A DNA stretch of 64,000 nucleotides from Rhineura floridana (GCF_030035675.1 NC_084487.1:59967486-60031485), one strand, 5' to 3'. Numbered from the stretch's first letter, positions 10,958 through 20,811 are shown. Numbers and translations: made by a program. The notes: generated by a model from the sequence alone, not told the origin.

Positions 10958-12163
10958 GTAATGATTTAATAGTAATATTGCAAAATAATACAGTTGTGTG
11001 TTTACAGTAGACTATAACATAATAGTTTGGTTTGTACATAGCACTATTTGGAATTGTATGTGTGAGCAGGAAGTGTCCTGAGCAAACTTTGGCCCTACTA
11101 CAATCTTTTCTCCTGCACAGCCAGGAAAAGGACTTCTACAGTGTTTCATTTTGGTTTCAGAAAATCCCAGCTTCTTTGTATGTACAAACCAGAGTTAATT
11201 ATTTAAAACAAACCTTTGTTAGTTAAACAAGCCAGCTTCATAACCCATAGTTTGAAGATCAATTGTTTTGAAATGGTTCAGAATTTGTTTCAAAGCCTGA
11301 TTATTTATTTATTTATTTATTTATCTATTTATTTTATTTTATTTATATACCGCCCTAAGCCAAAAAGGCTCTCTGGGCGGTGTACATCAGAAATAAAACA
11401 AGCACAGACTTCCGGGAAGGGTGACTTAGCCTGTGCCTGCTTTTGAGACGGGCTCCTGCCTCAAAAGAAGCTTATTCAGATATATCAGTCAGTTTTTTCT
11501 TTTTTTTTTGACTGATTAAACTTCTCCCGGGTAGGGAGAAACGAAGAGATTAACCTCAAAGCCTATTTTTGTTGGGACGACCAGATCTCATTAATTTATG
11601 GGACGAGGTCCAGCCGACGAAGGTGGGACGGATTTTCAACAGCAAGCTCTATCTGTTAAAGCGAACGTTCATCTTATCTTCTAAGAGAGAACGCACTAAC
11701 AGGCAAGCACCCTTCTTTCTATATTTTTCTTTTACTTGACTTAAATTGTTGCTGTTTAAAAGAGATTTGCCAGATTGATCGGTTTTTGACATCTCACTGG
11801 GGAGCCGTAACTTCTCTCTGCTACGCACTAATTAATAGCTTATCTCTGTTTTTGTTGCAAAAAGCTGTCCTGGATTTGCATTCTAAAGATATACACAGAA
11901 GAGGGATTTCTATTCCAGATTTTTATTTTGAAAAATATTATACTGTTTTGAGACTACTCTCTTTTTGGTCTATTTTATTTTGACGAATCTGTTTCTTGAC
12001 GATTGCCATTAATTGTTTCGATCCTGGGAACTGCATTTTGTTTACTTAACTATTGGAGAGATAAGGCTGTCTGCTCTGTTTATACTGTGATGTCACCAAG
12101 TTTGGAGTATTAACCCAATTGTTGCTGAAATAAGAAGTGGTTTTCCTATATTTTTCTTTTAAA

Positions 12164-12814
12164 ATGGCAATTAAGAAAGTGGCTGAGAATCTGGAAATAA
12201 CTATGTTTCAGAAAATAATGGATGAGATTGAGATAACGAAAATTGAATTGAGTAAAATGAAGCAGGAGATTAAAGATATAAGGGTCCCTGTGAGAGAGGT
12301 GACCCTGGAAGGGGTCCCTGTGAGAGAGGAGACCCCGGAGATTGGAACAGGGGTCCCTGTGAGAGAGGAGACCCTGGAGACTGGAATAGGGGTCCCTGTG
12401 AGAGAGGAGATCCCGGAGATTGGAACAAACGTGGAACAGGAACAAGATTTGGAGTCTATGGACTTTAGAAATAAAATCTATTGTTTGGAACTCAATGTTA
12501 TCTCTGAAGAAATTAATGAAGATTCTAGAGATAAAGTTATCAATGGCATGGATTATCTTCTGGACTGGAATGATGTGATGGAGCCCAATATAGAGAAAAT
12601 CTATGGAATTAACTGCAGCCATGTGACAATGGAAAAACTTTTAAGAGATGACCCAGTGTATTTTGAAAAAAAGAACAGAGATATGATTTTACAGCAGTAT
12701 TTCAGCAACCTATTCAGAATGGATGGCAAGAAAATATTTGGGATAGAGGTAATTCCCATCAGACTCTTACTATATGACTATGGCTTTGACAGCAAGATTA
12801 TTATGGAATACTGA
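12164..12814 (+). CDS. L1-type ORF1 protein, RRM-like, without C-terminal domain
   Basis: An intact ORF of 216 residues; I chose the ATG giving MAIKKVAENLE because the second copy starts MTIKK at the same place. Residues 1-40 are rich in Lys, Glu, Ile and Met (FQKIMDEIEITKIELSKMKQ) and look like a short coiled coil. Residues 41-90 are a tandem 13-residue repeat (GVPVREETPEIGT). Residues 100-205 resemble the RRM of L1 ORF1p, with IEKIYGIN, RDDPVYFEKKNRDMILQQYF, DGKKI and IPIRLL. L1 ORF1p normally continues into a C-terminal nucleic-acid-binding domain; here the frame stops soon after the RRM. Expected role is binding and chaperoning element RNA. Not a host gene: it lies between target duplications of a retroelement. 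Confidence 0.75.
   Translation: MAIKKVAENLEITMFQKIMDEIEITKIELSKMKQEIKDIRVPVREVTLEGVPVREETPEIGTGVPVREETLETGIGVPVREEIPEIGTNVEQEQDLESMDFRNKIYCLELNVISEEINEDSRDKVINGMDYLLDWNDVMEPNIEKIYGINCSHVTMEKLLRDDPVYFEKKNRDMILQQYFSNLFRMDGKKIFGIEVIPIRLLLYDYGFDSKIIMEY
12282..12427 (+). repeat. 39-bp minisatellite inside ORF1
   Basis: Three full 39-bp units begin at 12311, 12350 and 12389, each starting GGGGTCCCTGTGAGAGAGGA, with a partial unit at 12282-12310. Because 39 is divisible by three the repeat keeps the frame and encodes a 13-residue motif. The sister copy at 51574-53424 has no such repeat and instead carries a Lys/Glu-rich stretch in this position. Confidence 0.95.
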
Positions 12815-13501
12815 TAATGGAAGATTGGATATTGAAATTACTGGACTTAACAAGACTACTGAAGATGGAAGATGGAAAATGGAACTAATAGAGATAATAG
12901 AACAATGGCTACTGAAATTACTGAACCTAACAGATTCTGATGTGATGGATTAATTGAAATGTTTATTTTGACTATGGTTATGACAATAAGATTATCATAA
13001 TTAGTAATGAGATGGATTAATCGATATGCTTATCTGGAAAAAAAAATTGATAGATATATTTCTTAAAGAATTGAAACCTCTCTTTGACTTTTTGTGGAAA
13101 GAATAAAGTAATGTTTATGAGATTTGATGATTAAGTAAGATAACTACTGGAGGAAAGTGATTTTATAATATGACTTAAGAGACAGGATTGTTATATATTA
13201 TAGACTTATAACTGATTTGATCTTTGACAAATGGGAAGTCAATATTTTACTCTTTATTTTTTATTTTTGTTTTTTTTTCTTTTTTTCTTTTTGTTTAACT
13301 ATTTTTGATTTTGTTTTTTGTCTTTGAATGTTTTATGATTTTGTTTTGTATGTTTTATGAAAATCTGAATAAAAATTATTGAAAAAAAAAAGAAATAAAA
13401 CAAGCACAATATATAAATACAATAGATATAACAGAATCAAAAAAACAAACAAACAAGCAAGGAACCAAACTACACCAAAATACAACAATAATGCAATACT
13501 G

Positions 13502-14460
13502 TTAAAATACACTATAAAATACACATAAAATACAGTTTAAAATGCCTGGGAGTATAAAAAAGGTTTTCACCTGGCGCCAAAAAGATAAAAGCGTCGGCGC
13601 CAGGCGCACCTCATCGGGAAAACTATTCCACAGTTCGGGGGCCACCACTGAAAAGGCCCTAGTTCTAGTCATTACCCTCCAAGCTTCTCGATGGGATGGT
13701 ACTCGGAGGAGGGCCTTAGATGTTGAGCGCAGTGTACGGGTAGGTTCGTATTGGGAGAGGCGTTCCACCAGATATTGCGGTCGCATGCCGTGTAGGGCTT
13801 TATAGGTCAAAACCAGCACTTTGAATTTAGCCCGGAAACAAATAGGAAGCCAGTGCAGATGGGCCAGAACAGGTGTTATATGGACGGACCTTTTGGTCCG
13901 CGTCAATAATCTGGCCGCTGCATTCTGGACTAACTGTAGTTTCCGAACTGTCTTCAAGGGCAGCCCAACGTAGAGCGCATTGCAGTAGTCCAATCTAGAA
14001 GTTACCAGAGCGTGAACAACTGAGGTGAGGTCGTCACTGTCCAGATAGGGACGTAGCTGGGCTACCAATCGAAGATGGTAAAAAGCATTCCATGCCACCG
14101 AGGCCACCTGGGCCTCGAGAGACAAGGAAGGATCGAAAAGAACTCCCAAGCTATGAACCTGTTCCTTCAAGGGGAGTGTAACCCCATCAAGAACAGGATG
14201 AACATCCACCATCTGGGCAGCGAAGGCACTCAGCAACAGCGTCTCGGTCTTGTCTGGATTGAGCTTCAGTTTGTTCACTCCCATCCAGTCCATTATCGCG
14301 GCCAGGCAACGGTTTAGCACATTAACAGCCTCACCTGAAGAGGATGAAAAGGAGTAGAGTTGCGTGTCATCAGCGTACTGATGACAACGCACCCCAAAAC
14401 TCCTGATGACCGCACCCAGCGGCTTCATGTAGATGTTAAAAAGCATGTACCGATGCGGGA
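13502..14460 (-). CDS. L2-type ORF2 C-terminal half (reverse transcriptase palm to end)
   Basis: An open frame of about 320 LINE codons. It starts near LFNIYMKPLG, then has the catalytic box YADDTQLYSF, LKLNPDKTETLLLS, DPSLSLEAQVAS, TSRLDYCNALYVGLP, LQLVQNAAARLLT, HITPVLAHLHWLPI and VLVLTYKALHGMRPQYL. This order is the reverse-transcriptase palm and downstream conserved region of L2-group LINEs. The stretch before YMKPLG lacks the usual QGS motif by a small deletion. The upstream part of the open frame beyond about 14490 is not LINE sequence. It is well preserved for a truncated copy, which suggests moderate age. Confidence 0.85.
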
Positions 14461-14775
14461 CTCCACAATGGAGAGTCCAGGGTGTCTCTAGTTCACATGT
14501 AACAGCAAGCCAGTATTTTCTAAAAGTGAAGGTAAATGCTGCAGAAGCCCTTTTCCCAGCCACAGAAGAAGGTGAGTGGAACACACAAGCCTAAGGGTTC
14601 ACTTTGGCTTGATCCTGCTTGTGCACATAGCACTAAACTTTGAATTAGTGTTCCATGCAAATTATCTTATGCCTATGATTTGTATCTGCCTTCTTAAGCC
14701 TTTGTACTAGTTTCTTTTTCTTGCATTTACATCTCTCAATCTGCCTGCAAATAGATTTCCTCTCAGTTTATTTAT

Positions 14776-15074
14776 AAAGGTAAAGCTAAAGGTGTCCCCG
14801 CACTTGTAGTGCGAGTCGTTTCCGACTCTTAGGGTGACGTCTTGCAACGTTTACTAGGCAGACCATATATATAGGGTGGGATTGCCAGTTCCTTCCCTGG
14901 CCTTTCTTTACCCCCCAGCATATGCCGGGTACTCATTTTACCGACCACGGATGGATGGAAGGCTGAGTGGACCTCAACCCCTTTTAGCGGAGATTCGACT
15001 TCCTCCTTTCATTGGAATCGAACTCCGGCTGTGAGCAGAGCTTCAGCTGCATTACCGCCGCTTACCACTCTGCG
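14776..15074 (-). mobile_element. Sauria-type SINE (tRNA head, BovB-like tail)
   Basis: On the minus strand it begins GCAGAGTGGTAAGCGGCGGT with a B box GAGTTCGATTCC. The body has CACTCAGCCTTCCATCCATC, and it ends AAGAGTCGGAAACGACTCGC followed by GGGGACACCTTTAGCTTTAC. The tail shares the AGTCG...CGACT style of BovB LINE 3' ends, from which such SINEs borrow their retrotransposition machinery. This SINE class is known from squamates and is one of the best clues to the organism. Confidence 0.8.
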
Positions 15075-15100
15075 CTTACCACTTCAGCATATATTTCTTA

Positions 15101-15191
15101 CAACGTAATCCTATACATGTCTGTTCTGAAGTAAGCCCCACTGAGTTAAGTGGTACTTACTCCCAAGTAAGTGTGTATAGGATTACAGCCT
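15101..15191. repeat. Short palindromic interspersed repeat
   Basis: GTAATCCTATACATGTCTGT at the left is mirrored by GTGTGTATAGGATTAC at the right, with AGTAAGCCCCACTGAG / AGTGGTACTTACTCCC in the middle. Same family as 3043-3249 and 8541-8626. Confidence 0.7.
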
Positions 15192-15884
15192 TAATATATG
15201 ATTTGGGGTGCAGTATTACTTGTTCATATATGGATGAACTCTTTGTCATCTGTTACACTGGAAGACACTGAGGCCAGGAGGTAAAGAATGGGACAACTAA
15301 CTCAGTGCACCTAAGGGAGCTCTGCATATCTAGAGAACTATTTTTGAAATTCAGCTGAGTTTCAAAAGCAGTTTCTGGTATGTCATCAGCATAATTTGTG
15401 TGTGTGACTGTTTCCAAAAGTAGAGTCACTGCACAGTTGAGCCCTTGGGTGTAGCTAAAGCAGTTTTATGAATTCTGTTCAAGGATTGTTTCACCCCAGA
15501 TTTAAAATACAACAATCTCACAAACAATTTTCTCAGATGTTACTGGCATAGAGTATTATGCCACAGGGTTTTTTTTGTGACAGTACTCACTGGTATGGAG
15601 TACCAGCACCTCTTGTTTTTTTGCTAAAAAGGGGGGAAAAAGAAAATTAAATTTAAAAAGCCATTTTGTGCTGGCACCAACAGCACTTCTATCAAGACAT
15701 ACGTACCGGCATCTTATTTATTTATTTATTTTATTACTAAAAAAATTGGACATAATTTTGTCCCCATATGGCTCTCCTATGATGTTGAAGGATAGCAGGA
15801 AAGGTGTACTCTTGTTTCCGCCACATGGTTTCACATGCATTAGTTACTTTGTGATTAAACTACTGTGACACACTCTACATGAAA

Positions 15885-16450
15885 AACAACCTCGAAACTT
15901 CAGCTGGTGCAAAATGCCTCTGCCAAGATTTTGACTGGAGCCAAGTGGTGATCAAGTGAGCCCTTTATTCTGTCAGTTGCACTGACTGCCAGTTTGTTTA
16001 GGACTGCAATTCAAGGCACTGATTATTCCCTTTAAAGACCTAAAGAGCTTGGGAAGGATCAAGCTACATTAGTGTCAGTCTCTGCCCATATGAATCTGCT
16101 TTTCTTTTAAGATATAGTGATACAACTCCTACTAAGACCTTCTGAGAGGGCCTTTTCTATGGCAGCACCCTGTATATGTAACTCTCTGCCCCAATAATGT
16201 AAGATTATCATCATCTTAATTTGTGTTCTGCCAGTGCTAAAAAAAAAAGTTTTTCTTCCAGCAGGCTTTTAACACTATTTTTTAAAGTTAGTTTAAAGTA
16301 TTCTTTCATATGCTGTTTTTAGCATTGTGTTATTATTTCGCTATTTTAATCATGTGGTTTATTTTTATTTTTGAAGTTGATTGGATTTTGTTAGTTGCTC
16401 TGAACACCTCTGTTGGAGGGGGAAAGCAGGGTGCAAATCTTATAAATAAT
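15885..16450 (+). mobile_element. LINE 3' fragment (L2/CR1 group)
   Basis: The decayed ORF2 end is recognisable by CTTCAGCTGGTGCAAAATGC (LQLVQN-like), CTGAGAGGGCCTTTTCTATG and TGTAACTCTCTGCCCCA. A T-rich 3' UTR follows, ending GGGGGAAAGCAGGGTGCAAA. No intact frame. Confidence 0.65.
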
Positions 16451-16523
16451 GAATGTATGGGACTGATAAGGAAAGAATTGTGCAATCTGGCCCAACATAT
16501 TCCATGCTTACAATACACTCAGG

Positions 16524-17013
16524 CAGGGCCGGATTATCCATTAGGCATAGTGGGCTGAAGCCTAGGGGCCCAGAGCTCTTGCGGGCCCGCGATCCGCGGA
16601 AGCAGGACAGGAGCCGCAGATTGTGGGACAAGAGCTTCCAAACCGCCCGCCATCCCCCCGCTTCACTTACCCTTTTCTCCGCTGTTTTTTGCGGTTTGCC
16701 ATCAATCAAGATGGCGCCGAGGTTTCCCTAAGGGGCTGAAGCCTCTGCCGCCATCTTGGTTGATGGCACATATGCGTGCTACTCACGTGCATTGCTGCCA
16801 TCAACCAAGATGGCGGCAGAGGCTTCAGCCCCTTAGGGAAACCTCGGCCGCCATCTTGATTGATGGCAAACCTGCGCGCACAGTGCACGCAGCCGCAAAA
16901 AAAGCAGAAAGGTATGTGAAGTGGGGGGATGGGATGGGATGGGATGGGATGGGATGGGACAGCGGGTGGCTCAGAATCAGCCTAGGGGCCCTCCTCAACT
17001 TAATCTGGCCCTG
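16524..17013. mobile_element. Non-autonomous hAT element with large internal hairpin
   Basis: An exact 8-bp duplication CACTCAGG (16516-16523 and 17014-17021) flanks an element with ends CAGGGCCGGATTA and TAATCTGGCCCTG. Inside, 16693-16768 and 16796-16872 are nearly perfect reverse complements of each other around a 27-bp loop. Each arm is itself inverted at its edges, with AAGATGGCGSC-type motifs near 16708, 16747, 16807 and 16847. An ATGGG-unit microsatellite (16929-16959) lies beside it. It is GC- and CpG-rich relative to the surrounding intron. No transposase frame. Confidence 0.85.
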
Positions 17014-17310
17014 CACTCAGGTGCAAATTTAGAGCATAACTGTAAAGCATATAGAAGGTTGATGTGACAGAAAACCATATTATTTAGAGCCAGTGAAAGG
17101 AACTAATTGCTATCCAGCAAAATACACACAGCTAAATTTGACCTTTGTAATTTACAGTTTTAACCTTAAAGTCTGTGCCACCTGTTAAAAATCTTTCTAC
17201 CTGGTGAAGAATTCATAGTCCATTTCTAGCACAGATAATATTTCACACTGCGATAGTCTTTTAACTTATCTGTAATTTCTTTACAAATGGACTCTCTTTT
17301 TCCCCCCTAG

Positions 17311-17473
17311 AACTTTAGAACATACAATGACCATCTTTATGAAGAAGGTAAATTCTTTCCAAAAGAGTTCTTTAAGCACTTTTATAACACTATTGATGGC
17401 TACAAAATCTTTGCAGAAACACCAGTACAGAGTGACTGTGTTGTGCTTTTAGCAACAGACCCCCCACAAAATG
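17311..17473 (+). CDS. KITLG: KITLG exon 5
   Basis: An exon of 163 nt, entering in phase 0 and leaving after one base (phase 1). The acceptor ends CCCCCCTAG and the donor is GTAAGA. It encodes 54 complete codons, from NFRTYNDHLYEEG through FFPKEFFKHFYNTID to SDCVVLLATDPPQN. The cysteine in SDCVV is the family's fourth conserved cysteine, which pairs with the one in exon 4. It completes the receptor-binding helical bundle. At the position of the human FNRSID sequon this protein reads FYNTID, so that glycosylation site is absent. The match to chicken (HLYEED-FIPENFFRLFNRTIE as recalled) supports the assignment. Confidence 0.95.
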
Positions 17474-18588
17474 GTAAGACTTCATTTTTATATGGACATA
17501 TCTTCAAATGCTGCAAAGTCTTATAGTGCCTTTTGGCTGAGCTTCTGTGGTCTCTGGGTGAGTGTCCCAGAGGCCACAGGAAATATTGGATCTCCCACTC
17601 TGATGTTGGACTACTCAGACTGTGGAGAAGCGGATCTAGTATAAGTTTCCTTCTCTCATTCTCCACCACCATAGAAACTTCTGGCACTCTGGCCTAACTG
17701 GTGTCTGAGCTCTGATATCAATGAGGCTGAAAAGGGAACAGTTCACAGGTGTGCCACAGGAGGACTGGGAAACAGCTTGGATCTAAAATATTCAAAGCCA
17801 TCTCAGCCTCCCATCAAGGCAGAGATTAACACTGGCTCAGGAGCTGGTCTAAATTTCTCCCTTTTCTTTCCTTCTTGTTGTTCCCAATGGAAGAGGGGGG
17901 AAATTCTTTGAAGGGGGGGGACTTGCAAAATGGGCAGAGGACAATATGAGTGTTCATCTGAAAAGGTTGCCTTTGGATGAGCTGTTAAATTTCCTTCAGA
18001 TTTGCCCCACACACCAGCTTTAAGATTGCAAGGTTAGCAGTACGAGCTAGATCTCCCTAGTGGAGGCCACCAGCTACATATATTTGGGTGAAAATAATTG
18101 TGGCTGCTATTTGGCATCAATGGGAACTTTCCTCCTTATGCAGATAGCAGGTACAGAGGTGAGGACAAAGTAGTAAAGCCCTCCCCTGCTCTCTCCAAAT
18201 GCACCATGGTCCCAATCCAGATCAAGAGGCCCTGAACTTCCTATTTATTATTTCTAAAAAGCCATTTACACAGTTGCTAATTACATGAATGTTGTCACGC
18301 TTAGTTTGACCCCTGATGACTAACTCTAAAAGAAGTTTCTGACCATTATTGTATATTATAGGGATAGTAAGCAAGAGTTGGAGATCAGGTACAGTTGAGC
18401 AGTTTTAAAACACAGGAATTGGAGGGGATCAGATGTAACCATTCAGTTAACCAACTATTGTTACTTACCTTTTTGCATTGATCAATTTTATTTGCAATTT
18501 TATTGAATTGATTAAATGTTATAATGAAGGCAAAATAATCTGCAGTTTTCTAAAACACAGACCCACTGATGCACTCTTTCTGTCTTAG
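17474..18588 (+). other. KITLG: KITLG intron 5
   Basis: Starts GTAAGA and ends TCTGTCTTAG. I see no recognisable repeat or other feature in it. Confidence 0.85.
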
Positions 18589-18678
18589 ATTCCAGCATCA
18601 GTGTCACAAAGCCATTTTTGTTAAATCCTGTGGCTGCCAGTTCTCTTAGGAATGACAGCAGTGGTGATAACAGCCGCC
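18589..18678 (+). CDS. KITLG: KITLG exon 6 (shedding-site exon)
   Basis: An exon of 90 nt bounded by phase-1 introns; the donor is GTAAGT. The peptide reads [14 protein letters not shown], then [16 protein letters not shown]. In mammals the main proteolytic site that releases soluble KITLG lies in this exon, within VAA/SSL; those residues are unchanged here. Because both flanking introns are phase 1, skipping the exon keeps the frame (Asp codon becomes Ala at the join). This would give the membrane-retained isoform known in mammals. One N-glycosylation sequon (NDS). Human exon 6 is 84 nt as I recall, so this one is two codons longer. Confidence 0.95.
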
Positions 18679-18854
18679 GTAAGTATGAACTATTGTCCCC
18701 ATTTGTATTTGATTTACAAAGGGGAAAAAACCAAATGGGGAAATGGCTATATTGTTCAGGGGTTGGGTGCCCAATGTCAATAGCCATTTGTTACTTGCAA
18801 AGAAGTGCAATTAGCTGCAAACACCATTTTATAGTTATAAGTGTTGCTATGTAT

Positions 18855-19016
18855 TTTTATTTACTTACGTTTATATTTGCCTTTCTTTCAAGGAACCCAA
18901 GGCAGCATACATGTGGTTCCTAGGTGGTCTCCCATCCACATACTGACCAGACTCAGGCTTGCTTAGCTTCAGCAAGGTGGTGGCCTCATATGCCTTCAGA
19001 CCATACCCTGTAGTAG
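18855..19016 (-). mobile_element. 5S rRNA-derived SINE
   Basis: On the minus strand, positions 19016 down to 18921 follow 5S ribosomal RNA. They run from a TATGGTCTGAAGGC segment through GCTGAAGCTAAGCAAGCCTG to GGATGGGAGACCACC (5S rRNA: GGAAGCTAAGCAGGGTCGGG ... GGATGGGAGACCGCC). The body follows, ending in GAAAGGCAAATATAAACG, like a LINE 3' end. This is the layout of 5S-promoter SINEs. It is diverged and has insertions, so not a functional 5S gene. Second copy at 62468-62640. Confidence 0.75.
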
Positions 19017-19149
19017 TAACACTAAGAGTTAATATTACTGCTGAGGTAGACAAGTGGAGCCCACAACAGAGTGAGAGAGACCACCTGGTTTTTCTGTTGT
19101 CAGTGTAAGATATATCATAGCTCTAATTTCAAGTTGTAGGATGGAGTGT

Positions 19150-19320
19150 ATATGCAAATGATTGACTAGCATTATTAACACCACAATTGTGGGATTCTCT
19201 TCCCAGACAAGTTCAAGTGACTACCTCTGTTGTCAGTTTTTAGAAGGTGTGTGAAGACATTTTTCTTCCGGAAGGGGTTTTAAGATTGGGACTGCCTTTT
19301 TGTTGTTGTTGTATTTTTTT
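19150..19320 (+). mobile_element. LINE ORF2 end fragment
   Basis: GTGGGATTCTCTTCCCAGAC, then TGTGAAGACATTTTTCTTCC and GGAAGGGGTTTTAAGATTGG. This is the decayed C-terminal 'NSLP...KTFLF' region of L2/CR1-type LINEs, similar to 5810-5910. Confidence 0.5.
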
Positions 19321-20811
19321 TCCTTAGATGTGGGGGGTTGTTTCTTAATGGTACTGCATACTTTCAATGTGTTTCTTCACTATCTAGCACTAGTAGGAAG
19401 GTTTCAAAAGTACAGTGTGAGTCCTGTACAGGACCAAACACGGTCCTGTTTCAGGCTTCCAGGAGCCTTGTTAGGGACTGGAAATACACAGCAACATTTT
19501 GTTGCAGGTCTTTACTTATTTCATATGATCTCATGAGTTGAATTCTGGATATTGCAGTGTGCATCTAGGAACCTGTTTAACCAGCTGGCTGTGACAGTCA
19601 GTCAAACTGAAGTCAGCCTTCAGAAACCAAGTCAGGGGTTTTGCTTGTAAAATATGTGGCAAAAAGGCAGATGTGTGAGGGCACTTAGAGGTTTACATGT
19701 CTAACTAGGAATGGACAGATCAGTCTATTCCAGTCTGTCTCACTTTCGCATGTCTTCTTTCATAATCCATTCCATCCTGCTCCCATTTACATATGTGGAA
19801 TAATAATAATAATAACAACAACAATAATGTAAATAATAATTTTAAATTCTTATAGAATTACATAACCTACTGTCTGATTATAAGGTGGTCAGAGGGCTTT
19901 AAACTTAAAAAAAAATCAATTTTTTTTAAAAAATGTAATAACCATTCCAAATCATTAGAGATACAAGCTGCTGTTGTAAGTGCTACTCCAAGCATTCAAA
20001 ATGGGGCTGCAGGTGCCCTGGGAGAGAGGGCACACAAGGTGTGCCTTACCTCCTAAGTACTTTGTGTGTGTGGGGGGGGGGAAGGTGGCTGCTTCAGTGA
20101 CCATTCCTTGATCATTCTAAGGAAATCACATGTCCATTAATTTAACTAATGTTCCTGGTAAGTGAAAGGAAAACAATTTTTAAAAGCCTAAAATTATTAA
20201 ACATATAGAATAATAAATCTCTCTGAGAAAGTATCACTATGGCTTCTGCAAAAACAAGGCGTCTCATTAACCTTTCAGAATCTGTTGAATGTCAAAAAGA
20301 ATGTAGATAGGGACAGTCTAGTTTTTGACACTTATCCTGCTTTAATAAAATATATCCATTCATCTAAAATCCATCACCAAATGTTCCAGAATAAACAGCA
20401 ATCGTGGAATAAGACGACAAATCTTGTTATAGATCGGTAACTGATTAAACAACAGGAAGCAGAAAGTAAGAGCAAATCAACAGTGTTTGCAATCGAGGAG
20501 ACTAAGCACTGGGGTTTTCCAAGTATGTGTTGGGGCTCATGCTATTTAATTTATTCATTAATTATCTGGAGTCAGGGATGAGCCACGAGGTAGTCAAATT
20601 TTCAGATTATGTCAAATTATTCAAGCTAATGAAAACTCAAGTAGATTACAAAGGGTTCCAAACTAGATAGATTAGCAGCAAAATGGCAAGCTATATTGTA
20701 TGTAAGAAACCATAAAGTGATGAACACTGAGACACAGAATCATTGACCTCCGCACCAAGGAGAATCTTGCCATGCCTCCAAGGAAAATGGAATAATCCAG
20801 GAAGCTTGACC

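Larger units (their letters stand above)
11407..13390 (+). mobile_element. ORF1-only L1-type retroelement (HAL1-like), full length
   Basis: An element of 1984 bp is bounded by an exact 18-bp target duplication, AGAAATAAAACAAGCACA (11389-11406 and 13391-13408), and ends in AATAAAAATTATTG plus a run of A. Layout: a 5' UTR of about 760 bp, one ORF (12164-12814), then about 570 bp ending in a T-rich region and the A tail. There is no endonuclease or reverse transcriptase. A second copy of the same layout lies at 51574-53424 on the minus strand, so the missing ORF2 is a family trait rather than local damage. Known comparison: mammalian HAL1 elements, which keep only L1 ORF1. The TTTGACTTTTTGTGGAAAGA segment near 13090 may be a remnant of the end of ORF2. 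Confidence 0.8.
11300..14490 (-). mobile_element. L2-type LINE, 5' truncated, split by an L1-type insertion
   Basis: The 3' end lies at 11300-11405 and the coding part at 13409-14490. Read on the minus strand, the 3' end ends in a GGCGGTATATAAAT-like terminus with an AAAT-rich tail. Removing the insertion at 11407-13390 and one copy of its target duplication restores a single element of about 1.2 kb. It covers the second half of the reverse transcriptase and the C-terminal region of ORF2. The upstream limit near 14490 is approximate. Confidence 0.85.
10958..17310 (+). other. KITLG: KITLG intron 4
   Basis: It starts GTAATG and ends TTTTTCCCCCCTAG. Most of it is mobile DNA: an L2 LINE split by an L1-type insertion (11300-14490), a Sauria-type SINE, a LINE fragment and a hAT element. 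In 10958-11299, 14500-14775, 15195-15880 and 17022-17310 I see nothing recognisable. Confidence 0.9.

Noticed and set aside
12137-12814. 225-codon open frame as a host gene in KITLG intron 4
   Set aside because: It lies between exact 18-bp target duplications with a poly-A tail and has a sister copy at 51949-52632; it is retroelement ORF1.
13502-14584. 360-codon open frame as a host gene
   Set aside because: It contains YADDTQLYSF, LDYCNALYVGLP and VLVLTYKALHG in the order of L2-type LINE ORF2, and lies in a LINE copy. The first 30 codons are flanking sequence.
18905-19016. 5S rRNA gene
   Set aside because: Many changes against 5S rRNA, no terminator T run at the right place, and fused to a LINE-like tail; it is a SINE head.
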